Shown here piece by piece: positions 23,677-33,433 of a stretch of 64,000 nucleotides of DNA (position 1 is the first letter of the stretch; the number at the start of each line of letters is the position of its first letter). The stretch spans positions 4,770 through 68,769 of the forward strand of contig JBCCTX010000003.1 in the NCBI GenBank assembly GCA_039197765.1, given 5' to 3'. Both the position numbers and the translations under genes were made by a program. The stretch comes from JBCCTX01 sp039197765 (GTDB lineage Bacteria > Bacteroidota > Bacteroidia > J057). The notes under the pieces are model-generated. The model searched no databases. It worked only from the letters and a program-made list of their open reading frames with translations, and was not told where the DNA came from.

Positions 23677-24831
23677 TTATTCCGTTCGCAATTGTAATTT
23701 GAGATCGGATAACATGTTCATAAAACTGGAATAGATATCGTAGGAAGAGCCTAGGAGATCCTCGGAAGGGGAATGTATTTCCTTCATCCGAGTAAAAATA
23801 TCAGCCTCTTGGAGAATCGACCAATTTCGGAGAATTTTCTTATTGCTGTGTTGTAAGACTTCATCAGAAAGGCTGTAAATCTTTTCCAGGGCTTCTCGCT
23901 GCATGGGGTTGCTTTGCCATGACCGGATTCCTCGATCCGGCCATGCCCACGAAATGGAGTCAAAGGCATTATAGGTTCCTCGCGCCTGAAGGGAAGAGAT
24001 GGCCTCTGAAGGGGTTAGGAATGTCATCCCTTCATATTTCCAGACTTCTTCCGGTAGGTAATTAAAAAAAGATAGCAAGGATCGAGAAGCATGTTTTTCA
24101 AAGGTGCTGAAATCCATTGAGAGCGTAACTAAGCTCCCTCTTGCTTGCGATAGCCAAAAGGCATAGTTCGCAGCAGTTAGGGGAAACGAATCCCACTCAG
24201 TATCTGAAAAGCGAAAGGAAATATCTTCAGAAAGTTGGGCATGTCGAAGAAGTAGAGAAACCCCATCAACATCCGTTGGCTTACAAAGCTCATTTTCAAT
24301 TTCTGGAGCCAATAAAGCGGGAACCCCTTCACACAAAATCCCTTTGTATTGGTGCATCTTGGCGTAGTAAGCCAAGTAGTTATTGTAAATGAGATGGGTA
24401 TTGCACAATACCTGAGGTACTTGTCCAAAAAACTTTTCTAGGCGGTTTCGCTGAAGGGCCAACTGCCTCGAGAATTCCTTGCGGTTAAATAGAAAACTCA
24501 AGGAGTGATAGTAGGGATAATTAAGCCATTCAACTCCACCTGTTTTTGTGAGTTGCTGTAACGCCTTTAGCCCATCGGGAGCTTGGACATCCATGAGGTC
24601 TAACGTAGTCCCACTGATGCTCAGGGCAAACTTGAACTTATCGCCATTTCTTTCGATCAGGTTTTGCAAAACCCGGATACTCGGAATCAAGGTGCCTATT
24701 GTGAACCGCTGGATTTTATCGATTGAAGACTGGTGATCGATATAAGATTTGTGTGTTCCCAAGTCAAAAAAACTAAAAGAATTAAGGGGAAGGGGAACGT
24801 GAATATGGAAGTGTATGCAAATTCTGGGCAT
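23677..24831 (-). CDS. Glycoside hydrolase family 57 protein (alpha-amylase-like)
   Basis: From the ATG at 24831 the protein has 384 residues and begins MPRICIHFHIHVPLPL, the usual GH57 opening with the H-x-H region. Other signatures are SISGTTLDLM, the ILCEGVP segment holding the candidate nucleophile Glu, and MDFSTFEKH, matching the MDYETFGEH region with the catalytic Asp. ISWAWPDRGIRSWQSNPMQREAL is the family's C-terminal block. Members act on alpha-1,4-glucans. The longer frame to 24903 adds 24 residues of non-family sequence. There is no signal peptide, so it is cytoplasmic. Confidence 0.86.
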   Translation of the reverse strand: MPRICIHFHIHVPLPLNSFSFFDLGTHKSYIDHQSSIDKIQRFTIGTLIPSIRVLQNLIERNGDKFKFALSISGTTLDLMDVQAPDGLKALQQLTKTGGVEWLNYPYYHSLSFLFNRKEFSRQLALQRNRLEKFFGQVPQVLCNTHLIYNNYLAYYAKMHQYKGILCEGVPALLAPEIENELCKPTDVDGVSLLLRHAQLSEDISFRFSDTEWDSFPLTAANYAFWLSQARGSLVTLSMDFSTFEKHASRSLLSFFNYLPEEVWKYEGMTFLTPSEAISSLQARGTYNAFDSISWAWPDRGIRSWQSNPMQREALEKIYSLSDEVLQHSNKKILRNWSILQEADIFTRMKEIHSPSEDLLGSSYDIYSSFMNMLSDLKLQLRTE

Positions 24832-25417
24832 AAGACCAGCCTGATGGGTTGAAAAACACAAACTAACTGTTAATATGGTCTTTTTTCTTCTGGATCGCAA
24901 CATATTCTCTTTCCCTAAATTTTTTAAGTCTTCTACAGGAATGAGTAGGTAATATTTGCCTAAAAGTGGATGCTAAGATTAAGACAAATAAAGCCAAAAG
25001 ATTGAAGGAATCGGGTGAAAATGGAGTACAGAGGGCCTATTTAATGAGGTGGGAAACAATAAAAATTATTCAATTCTCCAATCAGTATGTATTAAAATAA
25101 TATTCGATAATTATAATGAATAATTTTCGGGATAATTTTTTGGACAGTGATTTTGGTTAGATTTTGCATGGCTATGTATTCCTTATAACTAAATGAAAAT
25201 CAAATAATTATGAATATCTATTTCATTTATGTGATTGGATTATTTTCAACAATGCTCCAAAATATTATTCCTATGCTTCAATTGTGGAAAAAAAATCACC
25301 CTTGAATGTTTGAAGATTATACGAATTTTTTCTAAAATTGAAAGGTAAGTTTAGGGTCATTCATCAAGCCGATGCATTTATTGTAGGCATTTATTATTTC
25401 ACAAACATCTTGGAAAA
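24832..25417. other. AT-rich intergenic region, no gene seen
   Basis: The 586-base gap before the small forward gene is markedly AT-rich, with many short A/T runs. I found no exact TAnnTTTG box at a useful distance from either flanking gene, no clear terminator hairpin, and no RNA gene. It must hold the promoter for the GH57 operon. Confidence 0.5.
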
Positions 25418-25618
25418 ATGATCAATAATCAGGGAGAGAAATACCCCATCCAAAAGGATGTCCTTCACTATCGTCCTTTTCTTCAAAAAAAGACCCTAAA
25501 GGCGATTGAAAAAACCTTACACGCCTTCTATGATTCTGATGAAGAGGAGCTGACAGATTCCCAGTTACAGGCCCTGAAACTATTGCAAGAAGTATATGGG
25601 AAATTAATTCACAGTTGA
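25418..25618 (+). CDS. Small charged protein of unknown function
   Basis: The 66-residue frame MINNQGEKYPIQKDVLHYR... is highly charged and predicted helical (KKTLKAIEKTLHAFYDSDEEELTD), with no membrane segment. Its last 10 bases overlap the end of the convergent receiver-HPt gene. Amino-acid composition looks protein-like, and it is the only plausible frame in this gap. Expression is unproven. No family is recognised. Confidence 0.45.
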   Translation: MINNQGEKYPIQKDVLHYRPFLQKKTLKAIEKTLHAFYDSDEEELTDSQLQALKLLQEVYGKLIHS

Positions 25619-26337
25619 GGAATTAGACCGGATGCTTTTTCAACGGCAATCTCTAATGATTTGACCAATAAAGGTATTTCTGCCAGAGACGAATCGATTT
25701 CCCGTTCAAATTTGAAATTCTTCTCAAGGCGATCCGCTAAATCTTTGATTTCAACCATACCCATTAACCGAATTTTCGATTTCATTTTGTGAATGGCTGC
25801 CCCTAACTGGATCCATTTTTGGCTTTCAATCAATTGATGTATTTCCTGAATTCCTTCTGGCATTTCATCGAGGAAAATTTGAATCATTTCTGCTTCAAAT
25901 TCCTGGTCTCCTTGGGATAAGTCTTTTAAATACTTCAAATCAAAGGAAATAGAAGGCTCAGCCAATACACTATTTTCTGTATCTGTCGATAGGACCTCTC
26001 TCAATAAGCTGATGAATTCGTCAGGTATTAGGGGTTTAGCTAGATAGTACTTTGCTCCGAGTTCAGCAAATCTGGATTGCTCCTCTGCCCGAAGCGTACC
26101 TGTAACCACCACAATTGGCCCTGTGCGGACAAAGGCTAATACATCATGCGCGGTTCCATCTGACAGGTGGTAATCTGTAATGACCAAGTCATATGTATGA
26201 TGATTCCAAAACTTTTGGCCTTCAGACACACTGTTTGATAGGGTAAAGCTCAACCAAGCTTCCTTAGCGAGAATTCGCTTGAAAGCCATTTGGTCGATGG
26301 TATCATCCTCAATATACAGGATATGTTTTTGACTCAT
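25609..26337 (-). CDS. Response regulator with C-terminal HPt domain
   Basis: The 242-residue protein has a receiver domain (~1-118) with acidic residues at 10-12, phospho-acceptor Asp55 (VITDYHLSDG), the T/G switch VVVTGT and Lys101 (YYLAKPL). The C-terminal half is a histidine phosphotransfer domain with His183 in AAIHKMKSKIRLMG. It can therefore accept a phosphate on Asp and pass or receive one on His. It closes the operon with the PAS kinase and the Rcp-type receiver. There is no DNA-binding domain, so it works as a relay or sink. Confidence 0.88.
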   Translation of the reverse strand: MSQKHILYIEDDTIDQMAFKRILAKEAWLSFTLSNSVSEGQKFWNHHTYDLVITDYHLSDGTAHDVLAFVRTGPIVVVTGTLRAEEQSRFAELGAKYYLAKPLIPDEFISLLREVLSTDTENSVLAEPSISFDLKYLKDLSQGDQEFEAEMIQIFLDEMPEGIQEIHQLIESQKWIQLGAAIHKMKSKIRLMGMVEIKDLADRLEKNFKFEREIDSSLAEIPLLVKSLEIAVEKASGLIPQL

Positions 26338-26347
26338 ATTACAGGTT

Positions 26348-26770
26348 TTAGTATGACAATTCGCTCACTTCCCAATAGTGTTTTACAGAGCGCATTACCT
26401 CAATGAATTTTTTATAGTCAAACGATTTGAGCATATATCCTGCAATGGATAATTTGTAACTTTCCAATTTATCATTGTGATCGTCAGAAGTAGTAAGTAC
26501 TACGACAGGTATCACTTGAAATTTGGGATGGGACTTAATGGCTTTCAGGAATTCCAGGCCATTCATTTTAGGCATATTGAGGTCTAGTAGGATAATTCCA
26601 GGTAAATTATTGAGGTTATTTTCCAGAAATTCCAATCCTTCTTCTCCATTTTTACAGACTGTGAGGGGTCTCTCAACATTTAACTCTTTCAGTACTTTCT
26701 TTACTGTCATTGCATCTACGAGATCATCCTCAATGAGTAAGATTGATTTTTGGTCTTTCATCTGGTCCAT
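26348..26770 (-). CDS. Rcp/CheY-like single-domain response regulator
   Basis: The 140-residue stand-alone receiver has the acidic pair in LLIEDDLVDAMTV, phospho-acceptor Asp63 (ILLDLNMPKMNG), the switch VVVLTTSDD, and a Lys near GYMLKSFDY. The early loop and the DDHNDK insert are typical of Rcp1-type regulators that pair with phytochrome-like kinases. Ten bases separate it from the downstream receiver-HPt gene and 16 bases from the kinase gene upstream. Confidence 0.9.
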   Translation of the reverse strand: MDQMKDQKSILLIEDDLVDAMTVKKVLKELNVERPLTVCKNGEEGLEFLENNLNNLPGIILLDLNMPKMNGLEFLKAIKSHPKFQVIPVVVLTTSDDHNDKLESYKLSIAGYMLKSFDYKKFIEVMRSVKHYWEVSELSY

Positions 26771-26786
26771 ATTGAATCGTTTAAAG

Positions 26787-28343
26787 TTAAATCTCTAGAT
26801 TAAGCTGTGGCTCATGTGGTATAGTAAAAAGGAAAGAAGTCCCCGTATCCAATTCTGACTCTATCCAAATATTTCCTCCAAAAAGGTTGAGGGTTTTTTT
26901 GACGATGGAAAGGCCTACTCCTGTAGCCTCTACTTCGTCTCTGGGCCGAAGGGTTTGGAATATTTTGAAAATCTTATCGTGGTATTTTTCGTCAATCCCA
27001 GGGCCATTGTCCTTTACCCAAAAAGTATGGTGGTGGGATCCATGGGTAAAGCCAACCTCTATTTTACAGGTTTCTTTATCATTGTATTTGATGGCATTAC
27101 TCATCAGATTTTGAAATATTTGCTGGGCACTGACTTTGTTGTAAGAGACAGTCGGCAACTCTTTAGGAATGGTAATTTCAATGCCCTCTCCTATTACGAG
27201 CATTTCCTTTATTTCCTCGACGAGGGTTTGAAGGTTTACATGGTAAATTTCAGTGTTTACCCTTCCGATTTTAGAATAATTTAAAATACCCGTAATGAGT
27301 TCACTCATTCGGTTAACACGACCTCTCAGTAGGGCAAATTGCTGTTTACCTTCTTCATCGAATTGCTCTTCATAATCTTCAGAAATCCATTGAGAAAGGG
27401 AACTAATTGCGCGGAGTGGAGCCTTTAAGTCGTGTGATACGATGTAGGCAAAGTCCTTTAGTTCTGCATTGGCTTGCGCCAACTGGTTAAGGAGCTTTTC
27501 TCTTTTCTCTTCCTGGGCTTTTCTTTGGCTAATATCTCGAATGAAGGCTGAGAAAAAATACTCTTCCCCAAGCTGGATGGGAATAATGGTTAACTCTATC
27601 GGAAATTCTCTGTCAAGCCTATTTACGGCCTTGATTTCCAGACGCTGGTTCAATGCAGGTCCTTCACCCGTTTTAAGAAAGTGCTCAAACCCTTTGTCAT
27701 GAGAACTCTTGTATTGGCGAGGGATGATGGTATCCGAAATAGTTACCCCTTTAACCTCATCTGCTGACCACCCAAATATTTGTTCTGCTTGTGAGTTCCA
27801 TTCCGTAATTTTCCCCTCCTGGTTGATCACAATTACCGCATCAAGTGCAGAGTCTATAATGGCTCGCATCTTAGCGTCATTCTCCTGGACGACCTTCTCA
27901 GCTTGCTTGTAGTGCCCTACATCGTCCAGAATATATATAACCCCTAGGTACTTACCCTCTGGGCTTTTGAAGGGAGACGCCTTCAAAGACGTCCACCAGG
28001 CGATACCCTTTTTGTGTTTGTTTTCAAATGTTAATTCTCTTTTTCCATGCTCGATTCCAATGAGTTCTTTTTTCGTTTCTTCCGCTAAGTCAGCCCCTGA
28101 TAGTAATTTTTGATCGATCAGGGTCCCCACTAACTCCTCCTTGTGAAAACCTGTGAGGTCTTCCACTCGGTTATTTGAAAATATAATATGCCCAATCGGA
28201 TCGGCAATGATTAGACCCTCGTCAATATTTTCTAAAAGGGCATTTGCATCTGGATATTGTTCACTCAAATCTATTTTGAGTCCATCCCATTTTTTTAGGG
28301 GTAGAGAAGGAGTAGTGGGAAAGTTCTCGGATTGGTCCTTCAT
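26787..28343 (-). CDS. Soluble PAS-PAS sensor histidine kinase
   Basis: The 518-residue protein has no membrane segment. PAS domain 1 spans ~33-150 (ANALLENIDEGLIIADP), PAS 2 ~155-275 (IIDSALDAVIVINQEGKITEWN), followed by a short coiled coil and a HisKA domain with His304 in FAYIVSHDLKAPLRA. The ATPase domain has the N box NLMSNAIKYND, G1 KDNGPGID, F box IFKIFQTL and G2 GVGLSIVKK. FAYIVSHDLKAPLR is typical of the phytochrome-type kinase group that uses Rcp regulators. It probably senses a cytoplasmic redox, oxygen or light-related signal. It heads a three-gene phosphorelay operon. Confidence 0.9.
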   Translation of the reverse strand: MKDQSENFPTTPSLPLKKWDGLKIDLSEQYPDANALLENIDEGLIIADPIGHIIFSNNRVEDLTGFHKEELVGTLIDQKLLSGADLAEETKKELIGIEHGKRELTFENKHKKGIAWWTSLKASPFKSPEGKYLGVIYILDDVGHYKQAEKVVQENDAKMRAIIDSALDAVIVINQEGKITEWNSQAEQIFGWSADEVKGVTISDTIIPRQYKSSHDKGFEHFLKTGEGPALNQRLEIKAVNRLDREFPIELTIIPIQLGEEYFFSAFIRDISQRKAQEEKREKLLNQLAQANAELKDFAYIVSHDLKAPLRAISSLSQWISEDYEEQFDEEGKQQFALLRGRVNRMSELITGILNYSKIGRVNTEIYHVNLQTLVEEIKEMLVIGEGIEITIPKELPTVSYNKVSAQQIFQNLMSNAIKYNDKETCKIEVGFTHGSHHHTFWVKDNGPGIDEKYHDKIFKIFQTLRPRDEVEATGVGLSIVKKTLNLFGGNIWIESELDTGTSFLFTIPHEPQLNLEI

Positions 28344-28365
28344 AAAGTCTTCAATCTATTTAACT

Positions 28366-28373
28366 CAAAAATA
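28366..28373 (-). promoter_or_regulatory. Bacteroidota -7 promoter box for the phosphorelay operon
   Basis: CAAAAATA on the plus strand reads TATTTTTG on the minus strand, an exact TAnnTTTG match ending 22 bases before the kinase ATG. The short predicted leader is ordinary. No good -33 element is visible in the AT-rich upstream sequence. Confidence 0.4.
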
Positions 28374-28522
28374 GTCATTAAATGTAATATATAATTATAG
28401 AATTAAATGATTGGTGTATTTTCCGCGTTATTTTGCAGAAAGTGAAAGACGGATGGTAAGAATTCGGCACTAGAAGATTTTAGGGATAATGTGTATCTTT
28501 CCCTTTCAAACCCGAATCACCT

Positions 28523-31500
28523 ATGAAAAATATTCTGAGAAGCCTATCTGTTTCTATAAGCCTTTTGGCAGTATTGACCATTCACCCTGTATGGGGCCAG
28601 AAGTCTCAAAAGGAGTCCTCTTCAACTGTGAATAAGGTATGGGAAGACTTAAGCCTTTCTGGTTTGAAGTTTCGTTGCATAGGGCCTGCCCTAACCTCAG
28701 GAAGAATTTCTGATTTTGCAATCAACCCGCAAAAGCCTAGCGAGTACTATGTGGCAACTTCGTCCGGTGGGGTCTGGAAAACTATTAATGCGGGTACTAC
28801 CTTTGACCCCATTTTCGATGCGCAAGGCTCTTATTCCATAGGGTGTATTGCCATGGACCCCTATAACCCCAATGTCATTTGGGTAGGAACGGGGGAGAAT
28901 AACAACCAGCGTAGTGTAGCCTATGGGGATGGGGTATACCGTTCTAAAGATGGAGGGAAAAGCTGGAAGCATATGGGATTGAAGGCTTCCGAGCATATCG
29001 GAAAGATCCTCGTTCATCCTGCAGATTCGCGTGTAATATACGTAGCTGCTATTGGTCCTCTTTGGAGTGCTGGCGGGGATCGGGGCGTATTTAGAAGTTT
29101 GGATGGAGGAGAAACATGGGAGAATGTATTAGAGATCGATGAACATACAGGCGTCACAGATTTGGTGATGGATCCCGATAACCCCAATGTACTGTATGCA
29201 GCAGCTTACCAAAGAAGGCGACATGTATTTACCTATTTAGGAGGTGGCCCAGGTTCAGCTATATATAAAACTGAAGACGGAGGGAATACCTGGGAAAAGT
29301 CTTCCAAGGGCTTGCCCGGAGTCGATCTTGGGAGGATTGGCTTGGCAATTTCCCCAGCCCATCCCGAATATATTTATGCAATTGTAGAAGCTGCAGAGGG
29401 AAAAGGGGGAACCTACCGTTCTGCAAATAGAGGAGCCTCTTGGGAAAAGCGAGGGGGATACTCCACCAGCGGAAATTACTACCAGGAAATCATTGCAGAT
29501 CCCAAGAATCCAGAGAAGTTGTATGCTATGAATACTTGGATGGCAGTAAGTGTGAACGGCGGAAAAAGCTTTTCCGTAGTGGGCGAGGATTTTAAGCATG
29601 TAGACAACCATTGTCTTTGGATTGATCCGGAATTCACGGACCATTTACTCGTCGGCTGTGATGGAGGAATCTATGAAACTTGGGATACCGGAAAGACTTG
29701 GGATTTCAAGGCAAATCTTCCGATCACCCAATTCTATAAGGTGGCTGTAGACAATGCAGAGCCCTTCTACAATGTATATGGAGGGACGCAAGACAATTTT
29801 AGCTTGGGAGGGCCTTCCCGGGTATCTACTGCACACGGAATTACGAATGCCGATTGGTTCATTACCCATGGAGGCGATGGCTTTGAGTCTCAAGTAGATC
29901 CTGAGAACCCCGATATAGTATATGCCCAGTCTCAATATGGAGTTTTGGTGCGTTACGACAAGCGAAGCGGGGAAGAAGTCGGGATACAGCCAAAAGCCCG
30001 CAAAGGAGAAAATGCCTATCGGTGGAATTGGGATGCACCCTTAGCGGTGAGTCCACATGCCAAAGGACGCTTGTACTTTGCTGCCAATAAAGTGTTTCGC
30101 AGTGATGACTATGGGAACAGTTGGAAGGTGTTGGGCGAAGATTTAACCGCCCAAATCAATCGAAATGAGCTTAAGGTCATGGATCGGGTTTGGGGCATTG
30201 ATGCTGTAGCCAAAAATCGCTCTACCTCTCCTTATGGTACGATTGTGGCTTTTGCTGAGTCTCCGCTCAACAAAGATCTCCTTATCGTGGGTACAGATGA
30301 TGGCTTGATTCAAATTTCAGAAAATGGAGGAGATTCCTGGAGGAAGATTTCCTCCATAAAGGGAGCGCCTTCTCAAAGCTATGTAAATGAAGTATATGCT
30401 TCTCAACACGATGAAAACGTGATCTATGCTGCTTTTAATCACCATAAATATGGCGACTTTGCCCCCTATGTCTTCAAGAGTACCGATAAGGGGCAAACTT
30501 GGACCTCTATCAGTTCTAATCTGCCCCCAAGAGGTTCCGTATACGCTCTAGAAGAGGATCATGTAGACCCTAATCTGCTATTTGTAGGTACCGAATTTGG
30601 GGTCTTTTTCTCCAGTAGTACAGGAGTTAGTTGGAAGCAGCTAAAAGCGGGCCTTCCGACTATTGCTGTTCGGGATATTGATATCCAGCGTAGGGAAAAT
30701 GACTTAGTTTTGGGAACTTTTGGGCGGGGCTTTTACGTCTTGGACGACTATACCCCTTTGCGTTCGCTCGAAGCAGAAGTCCTGGAAAAAGAAGCAGAAC
30801 TGTTTAGCATTCGAGATGCCTGGTCTTTTGAAAAAAGTATGCCTTTAGGCCTTCCAGGTAAATCCTTCCAAGGAGATAGTTACTACTCAGCTGAAAACCT
30901 GGGTCCTGAGGCCATGATCACGTATTATATGAAAGATTCTTGGAAATCAGCTAAAGATTTACGGAAAAAAGCAGAGCAAGAAGCGCGAAAAGATGGCGGA
31001 GACGTCCAGTATCCTTCATACGAGGAATTAAAGGCGGAAAATGAAGCTAAGTCACCCCAATTGTTGGTCACAATTCACGATGCGCAAGGAAAGGTTGTGC
31101 GTAAATTTTCGAAAAGCCCCAGTAAGGGAGTCAATCGTATGAAGTGGGATTTGCGTTACGTTTCTAAAGATCCTATTTCTTTTCGCTCTTCCTCCTTTTA
31201 CAATCCTTTTGCAGGTAAGGAAGAAGGCACCCTTGTATTACCGGGAACCTATTCAGTTACACTTTCCAAAGTGGTTGATGGCGAGATTAGTCCGCTTGCA
31301 GGCCCTGTGTCTTTTGAAGTAAAGGCCCTCCAAAATACGGTACTTCCTGCTGCAGATAGAGCGGCCAAAGTAGCCTTTCAGCAACAAGCAAGTGAACTGG
31401 CGCGTACGGTTCAAGGAACTTCTTCAAGGCTTAGCGAAGCAGGGGATCAGTTGCGCTACATGAAAGAAGCGGTAAACCGGGCAGAGATCGAGCAGCAAGC

Positions 31501-31831
31501 ACTATATGCAGAACTGTATGCCTTGGAGGCAACCTTAAAGGGGCTGCGGCAAAAAATGAGTGGAGATCCTATTAAGCGTCGATTGGATATCGATCAGCCC
31601 CCCTCAATTATGAATCGGGTATTTAGCCTTGCCTACGAACAGTTCTATTCCACCGCAGCTCCTACCCAGACCCACAGGGATACTTATGGAATTGCCCTGG
31701 AAGAATTTGAACCTGTTTTACAGGAAGTCAATAGTTTTCTAGAAGGGGATATGGAGACCTTTAAGCAAAAGTTAGAGGCGGCTGGTGCTCCCTACACGCC
31801 AGGGAGGAAGGTCGAGCTGGGAAATAACTAA
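28523..31831 (+). CDS. Exported BNR/Asp-box beta-propeller protein (sortilin/VPS10-like)
   Basis: The 1102-residue protein starts with a signal peptide (~1-26, ending VWGQK). About eleven Asp-box motifs (S-x-D-x-G-x-x-W) can be read, for example YRSKDGGKSW, FRSLDGGETW, YKTEDGGNTW, FRSDDYGNSW and FKSTDKGQTW, enough for two 7- to 10-bladed propellers. A C-terminal region (~770-1100) has a beta-sandwich-like part (RKFSKSPSKGVNRMKWDLRY) and a helical tail. Databases often label such Bacteroidota proteins glycosyl hydrolase, but no catalytic residues are established. No T9SS tail is present. Substrate and role are unknown. Confidence 0.82.
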   Translation: MKNILRSLSVSISLLAVLTIHPVWGQKSQKESSSTVNKVWEDLSLSGLKFRCIGPALTSGRISDFAINPQKPSEYYVATSSGGVWKTINAGTTFDPIFDAQGSYSIGCIAMDPYNPNVIWVGTGENNNQRSVAYGDGVYRSKDGGKSWKHMGLKASEHIGKILVHPADSRVIYVAAIGPLWSAGGDRGVFRSLDGGETWENVLEIDEHTGVTDLVMDPDNPNVLYAAAYQRRRHVFTYLGGGPGSAIYKTEDGGNTWEKSSKGLPGVDLGRIGLAISPAHPEYIYAIVEAAEGKGGTYRSANRGASWEKRGGYSTSGNYYQEIIADPKNPEKLYAMNTWMAVSVNGGKSFSVVGEDFKHVDNHCLWIDPEFTDHLLVGCDGGIYETWDTGKTWDFKANLPITQFYKVAVDNAEPFYNVYGGTQDNFSLGGPSRVSTAHGITNADWFITHGGDGFESQVDPENPDIVYAQSQYGVLVRYDKRSGEEVGIQPKARKGENAYRWNWDAPLAVSPHAKGRLYFAANKVFRSDDYGNSWKVLGEDLTAQINRNELKVMDRVWGIDAVAKNRSTSPYGTIVAFAESPLNKDLLIVGTDDGLIQISENGGDSWRKISSIKGAPSQSYVNEVYASQHDENVIYAAFNHHKYGDFAPYVFKSTDKGQTWTSISSNLPPRGSVYALEEDHVDPNLLFVGTEFGVFFSSSTGVSWKQLKAGLPTIAVRDIDIQRRENDLVLGTFGRGFYVLDDYTPLRSLEAEVLEKEAELFSIRDAWSFEKSMPLGLPGKSFQGDSYYSAENLGPEAMITYYMKDSWKSAKDLRKKAEQEARKDGGDVQYPSYEELKAENEAKSPQLLVTIHDAQGKVVRKFSKSPSKGVNRMKWDLRYVSKDPISFRSSSFYNPFAGKEEGTLVLPGTYSVTLSKVVDGEISPLAGPVSFEVKALQNTVLPAADRAAKVAFQQQASELARTVQGTSSRLSEAGDQLRYMKEAVNRAEIEQQALYAELYALEATLKGLRQKMSGDPIKRRLDIDQPPSIMNRVFSLAYEQFYSTAAPTQTHRDTYGIALEEFEPVLQEVNSFLEGDMETFKQKLEAAGAPYTPGRKVELGNN

Positions 31832-31834
31832 CGG

Positions 31835-32416
31835 ATGGGACTAAGCAAGAAATCCCCATCGGAGATAGAACAGGAAGTACGCTTCAAGCATACTCGGGAA
31901 TCACAGATTACGATGACCCAGTTGATGCTACCTTCTTATTCTAATTTCAGTGGGAAAATCCATGGCGGATACATTCTCAACCTAATGGACCAGATAGCCT
32001 TTGCCTGTGCCTCTAAACATTCGGGACACTATTGTGTAACAGCTTCTGTCAATAAGGTGGATTTTCTCACCCCGATTGAAGTGGGGGAATTGGTAACCCT
32101 AAAGGCTTCTGTCAATTACACTGGTCGCACCTCTATGGTCGTCGGACTTCGGGTGGAATCGGAAAATATCCAACAGGGTTTTGTCAAGCATTGCAACTCC
32201 TCTTACTTCACCATGGTGGCGAAGAACGAACGAGGAGAGAGTGTACCCGTACCAGGGCTTATTTTGGAAGATAAAGAAGGGGTTAGGCGCTTTGCCCGTA
32301 GCATTCGAAGAAAGCAGCAAGCAGCCATACGCGACCATAGCTTTCGTCCTGATAAATTTGAGGTAGCGCCTTTTCTGGAAATTCTTGCGCAGCAGAATGT
32401 GCGTGTGGAACTGTAG
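31835..32416 (+). CDS. Acyl-CoA thioesterase (hotdog fold, YciA/BACH type)
   Basis: The 193-residue enzyme is predicted to hydrolyse fatty acyl-CoA thioesters in the cytoplasm. The hotdog signature is NFSGKIHGGYILNLMDQIAFACASKH, with Asn and Asp at the expected catalytic positions, then VTASVNKVDFLTPIEVGELVTL and GRTSMVVGLRVES. A basic C-terminal extension (RRFARSIRRKQQ) follows the fold. Its start is 3 bases after the propeller gene stop, so they are probably co-transcribed, although no functional link is evident. Confidence 0.88.
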   Translation: MGLSKKSPSEIEQEVRFKHTRESQITMTQLMLPSYSNFSGKIHGGYILNLMDQIAFACASKHSGHYCVTASVNKVDFLTPIEVGELVTLKASVNYTGRTSMVVGLRVESENIQQGFVKHCNSSYFTMVAKNERGESVPVPGLILEDKEGVRRFARSIRRKQQAAIRDHSFRPDKFEVAPFLEILAQQNVRVEL

Positions 32417-32556
32417 GTTTCTGAATAATTATTTTTTTTACCTTATGATCTGGATCGGAACGAGCTATATCGCTTAGACGAGAAGAACCCTGTAGTAATA
32501 TGCCACTAACCATCGAGCCTAACACTCAAAAGTGTACGGTATAGAAAAACATATTC

Positions 32557-33372
32557 ATGAAAAAACAAATCGTTAGAATATTGTCGAGTATTTCCCCATC
32601 CATGGTAGTTGAATTGGCATATAATACTTTAACCAATCCACAGCATAAAAAGCTAAGGGAACATGAAGTAGAAATGCTAAATAAGTCTCGGAAAGAAAAG
32701 ATGAAGTTTGGTGAATTTGATATTCAAATATATAAATGGGGAAATCAAGAAGACGAGGGAATTCTTCTCATTCATGGCTGGGAAGGTCAGGCAGGAAATT
32801 TTACAGATATAATCAAAGAGCTTTTAAAAAAAAATTATTACGTAATATCGTTTGACGGTCCATCCCATGGTTTTAGCAGTAAAGGAAAGACGAGTTTATT
32901 CGAGTTTAGTGATTTAGTAGGAAAAATGATCAGAGAAAATGGATGTAGAAAATTAATAAGTCATTCCTTCGGAGGAGTAGCAACAACTTATGCCTTGTAT
33001 AGGAACAGAGATATTGAAATAGATAAATATGTGCTATTAACCACTCCGGATAAATTTAGTGAAAGAATTAATGATGTGGGAAATAGTGTAGGAATAACTC
33101 AAAAGGTACAAAATAAACTGGTAGAAAAGTTAGAGAATGAAATTCAGATAAAAGTATCTGAAGCAAATGTCAGTTCGTTTGTAAAAGAAATAAATGTGAA
33201 AAAGGCTCTAATTATTCATGATAAGAATGACAAGGTTATTCCGATAGAACAATCCAAAAATGTCTATCAAAATTGGGAAGGGTGTAGTTTTAAAGAAATA
33301 GAGGGGACCGGGCATTTCAGAATTTTAAGAACCTTTGAAGTAGCGGAATCAATTGTGAATTTTATGAATTAA
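32557..33372 (+). CDS. Alpha/beta hydrolase
   Basis: The 271-residue single-domain hydrolase has nucleophile Ser137 in LISHSFGG (a GxSxG variant), acid Asp225 in HDKNDKVIP and His253 in GTGHFRI. HGWEGQAGNF forms the oxyanion loop. Substrate is unknown. The gene is clearly more AT-rich than its neighbours (about 32% GC in 32701-32760 versus about 47% in 31501-31560) and uses many AAA, ATA and AAT codons, which suggests acquisition by transfer. There is no signal peptide. Confidence 0.85.
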   Translation: MKKQIVRILSSISPSMVVELAYNTLTNPQHKKLREHEVEMLNKSRKEKMKFGEFDIQIYKWGNQEDEGILLIHGWEGQAGNFTDIIKELLKKNYYVISFDGPSHGFSSKGKTSLFEFSDLVGKMIRENGCRKLISHSFGGVATTYALYRNRDIEIDKYVLLTTPDKFSERINDVGNSVGITQKVQNKLVEKLENEIQIKVSEANVSSFVKEINVKKALIIHDKNDKVIPIEQSKNVYQNWEGCSFKEIEGTGHFRILRTFEVAESIVNFMN

Positions 33373-33433
33373 ATGGGTAATAAGCCACTAATGTGTGACT
33401 GCTCAAATTTTGGGTATAATCTAAGTCCCTTTG

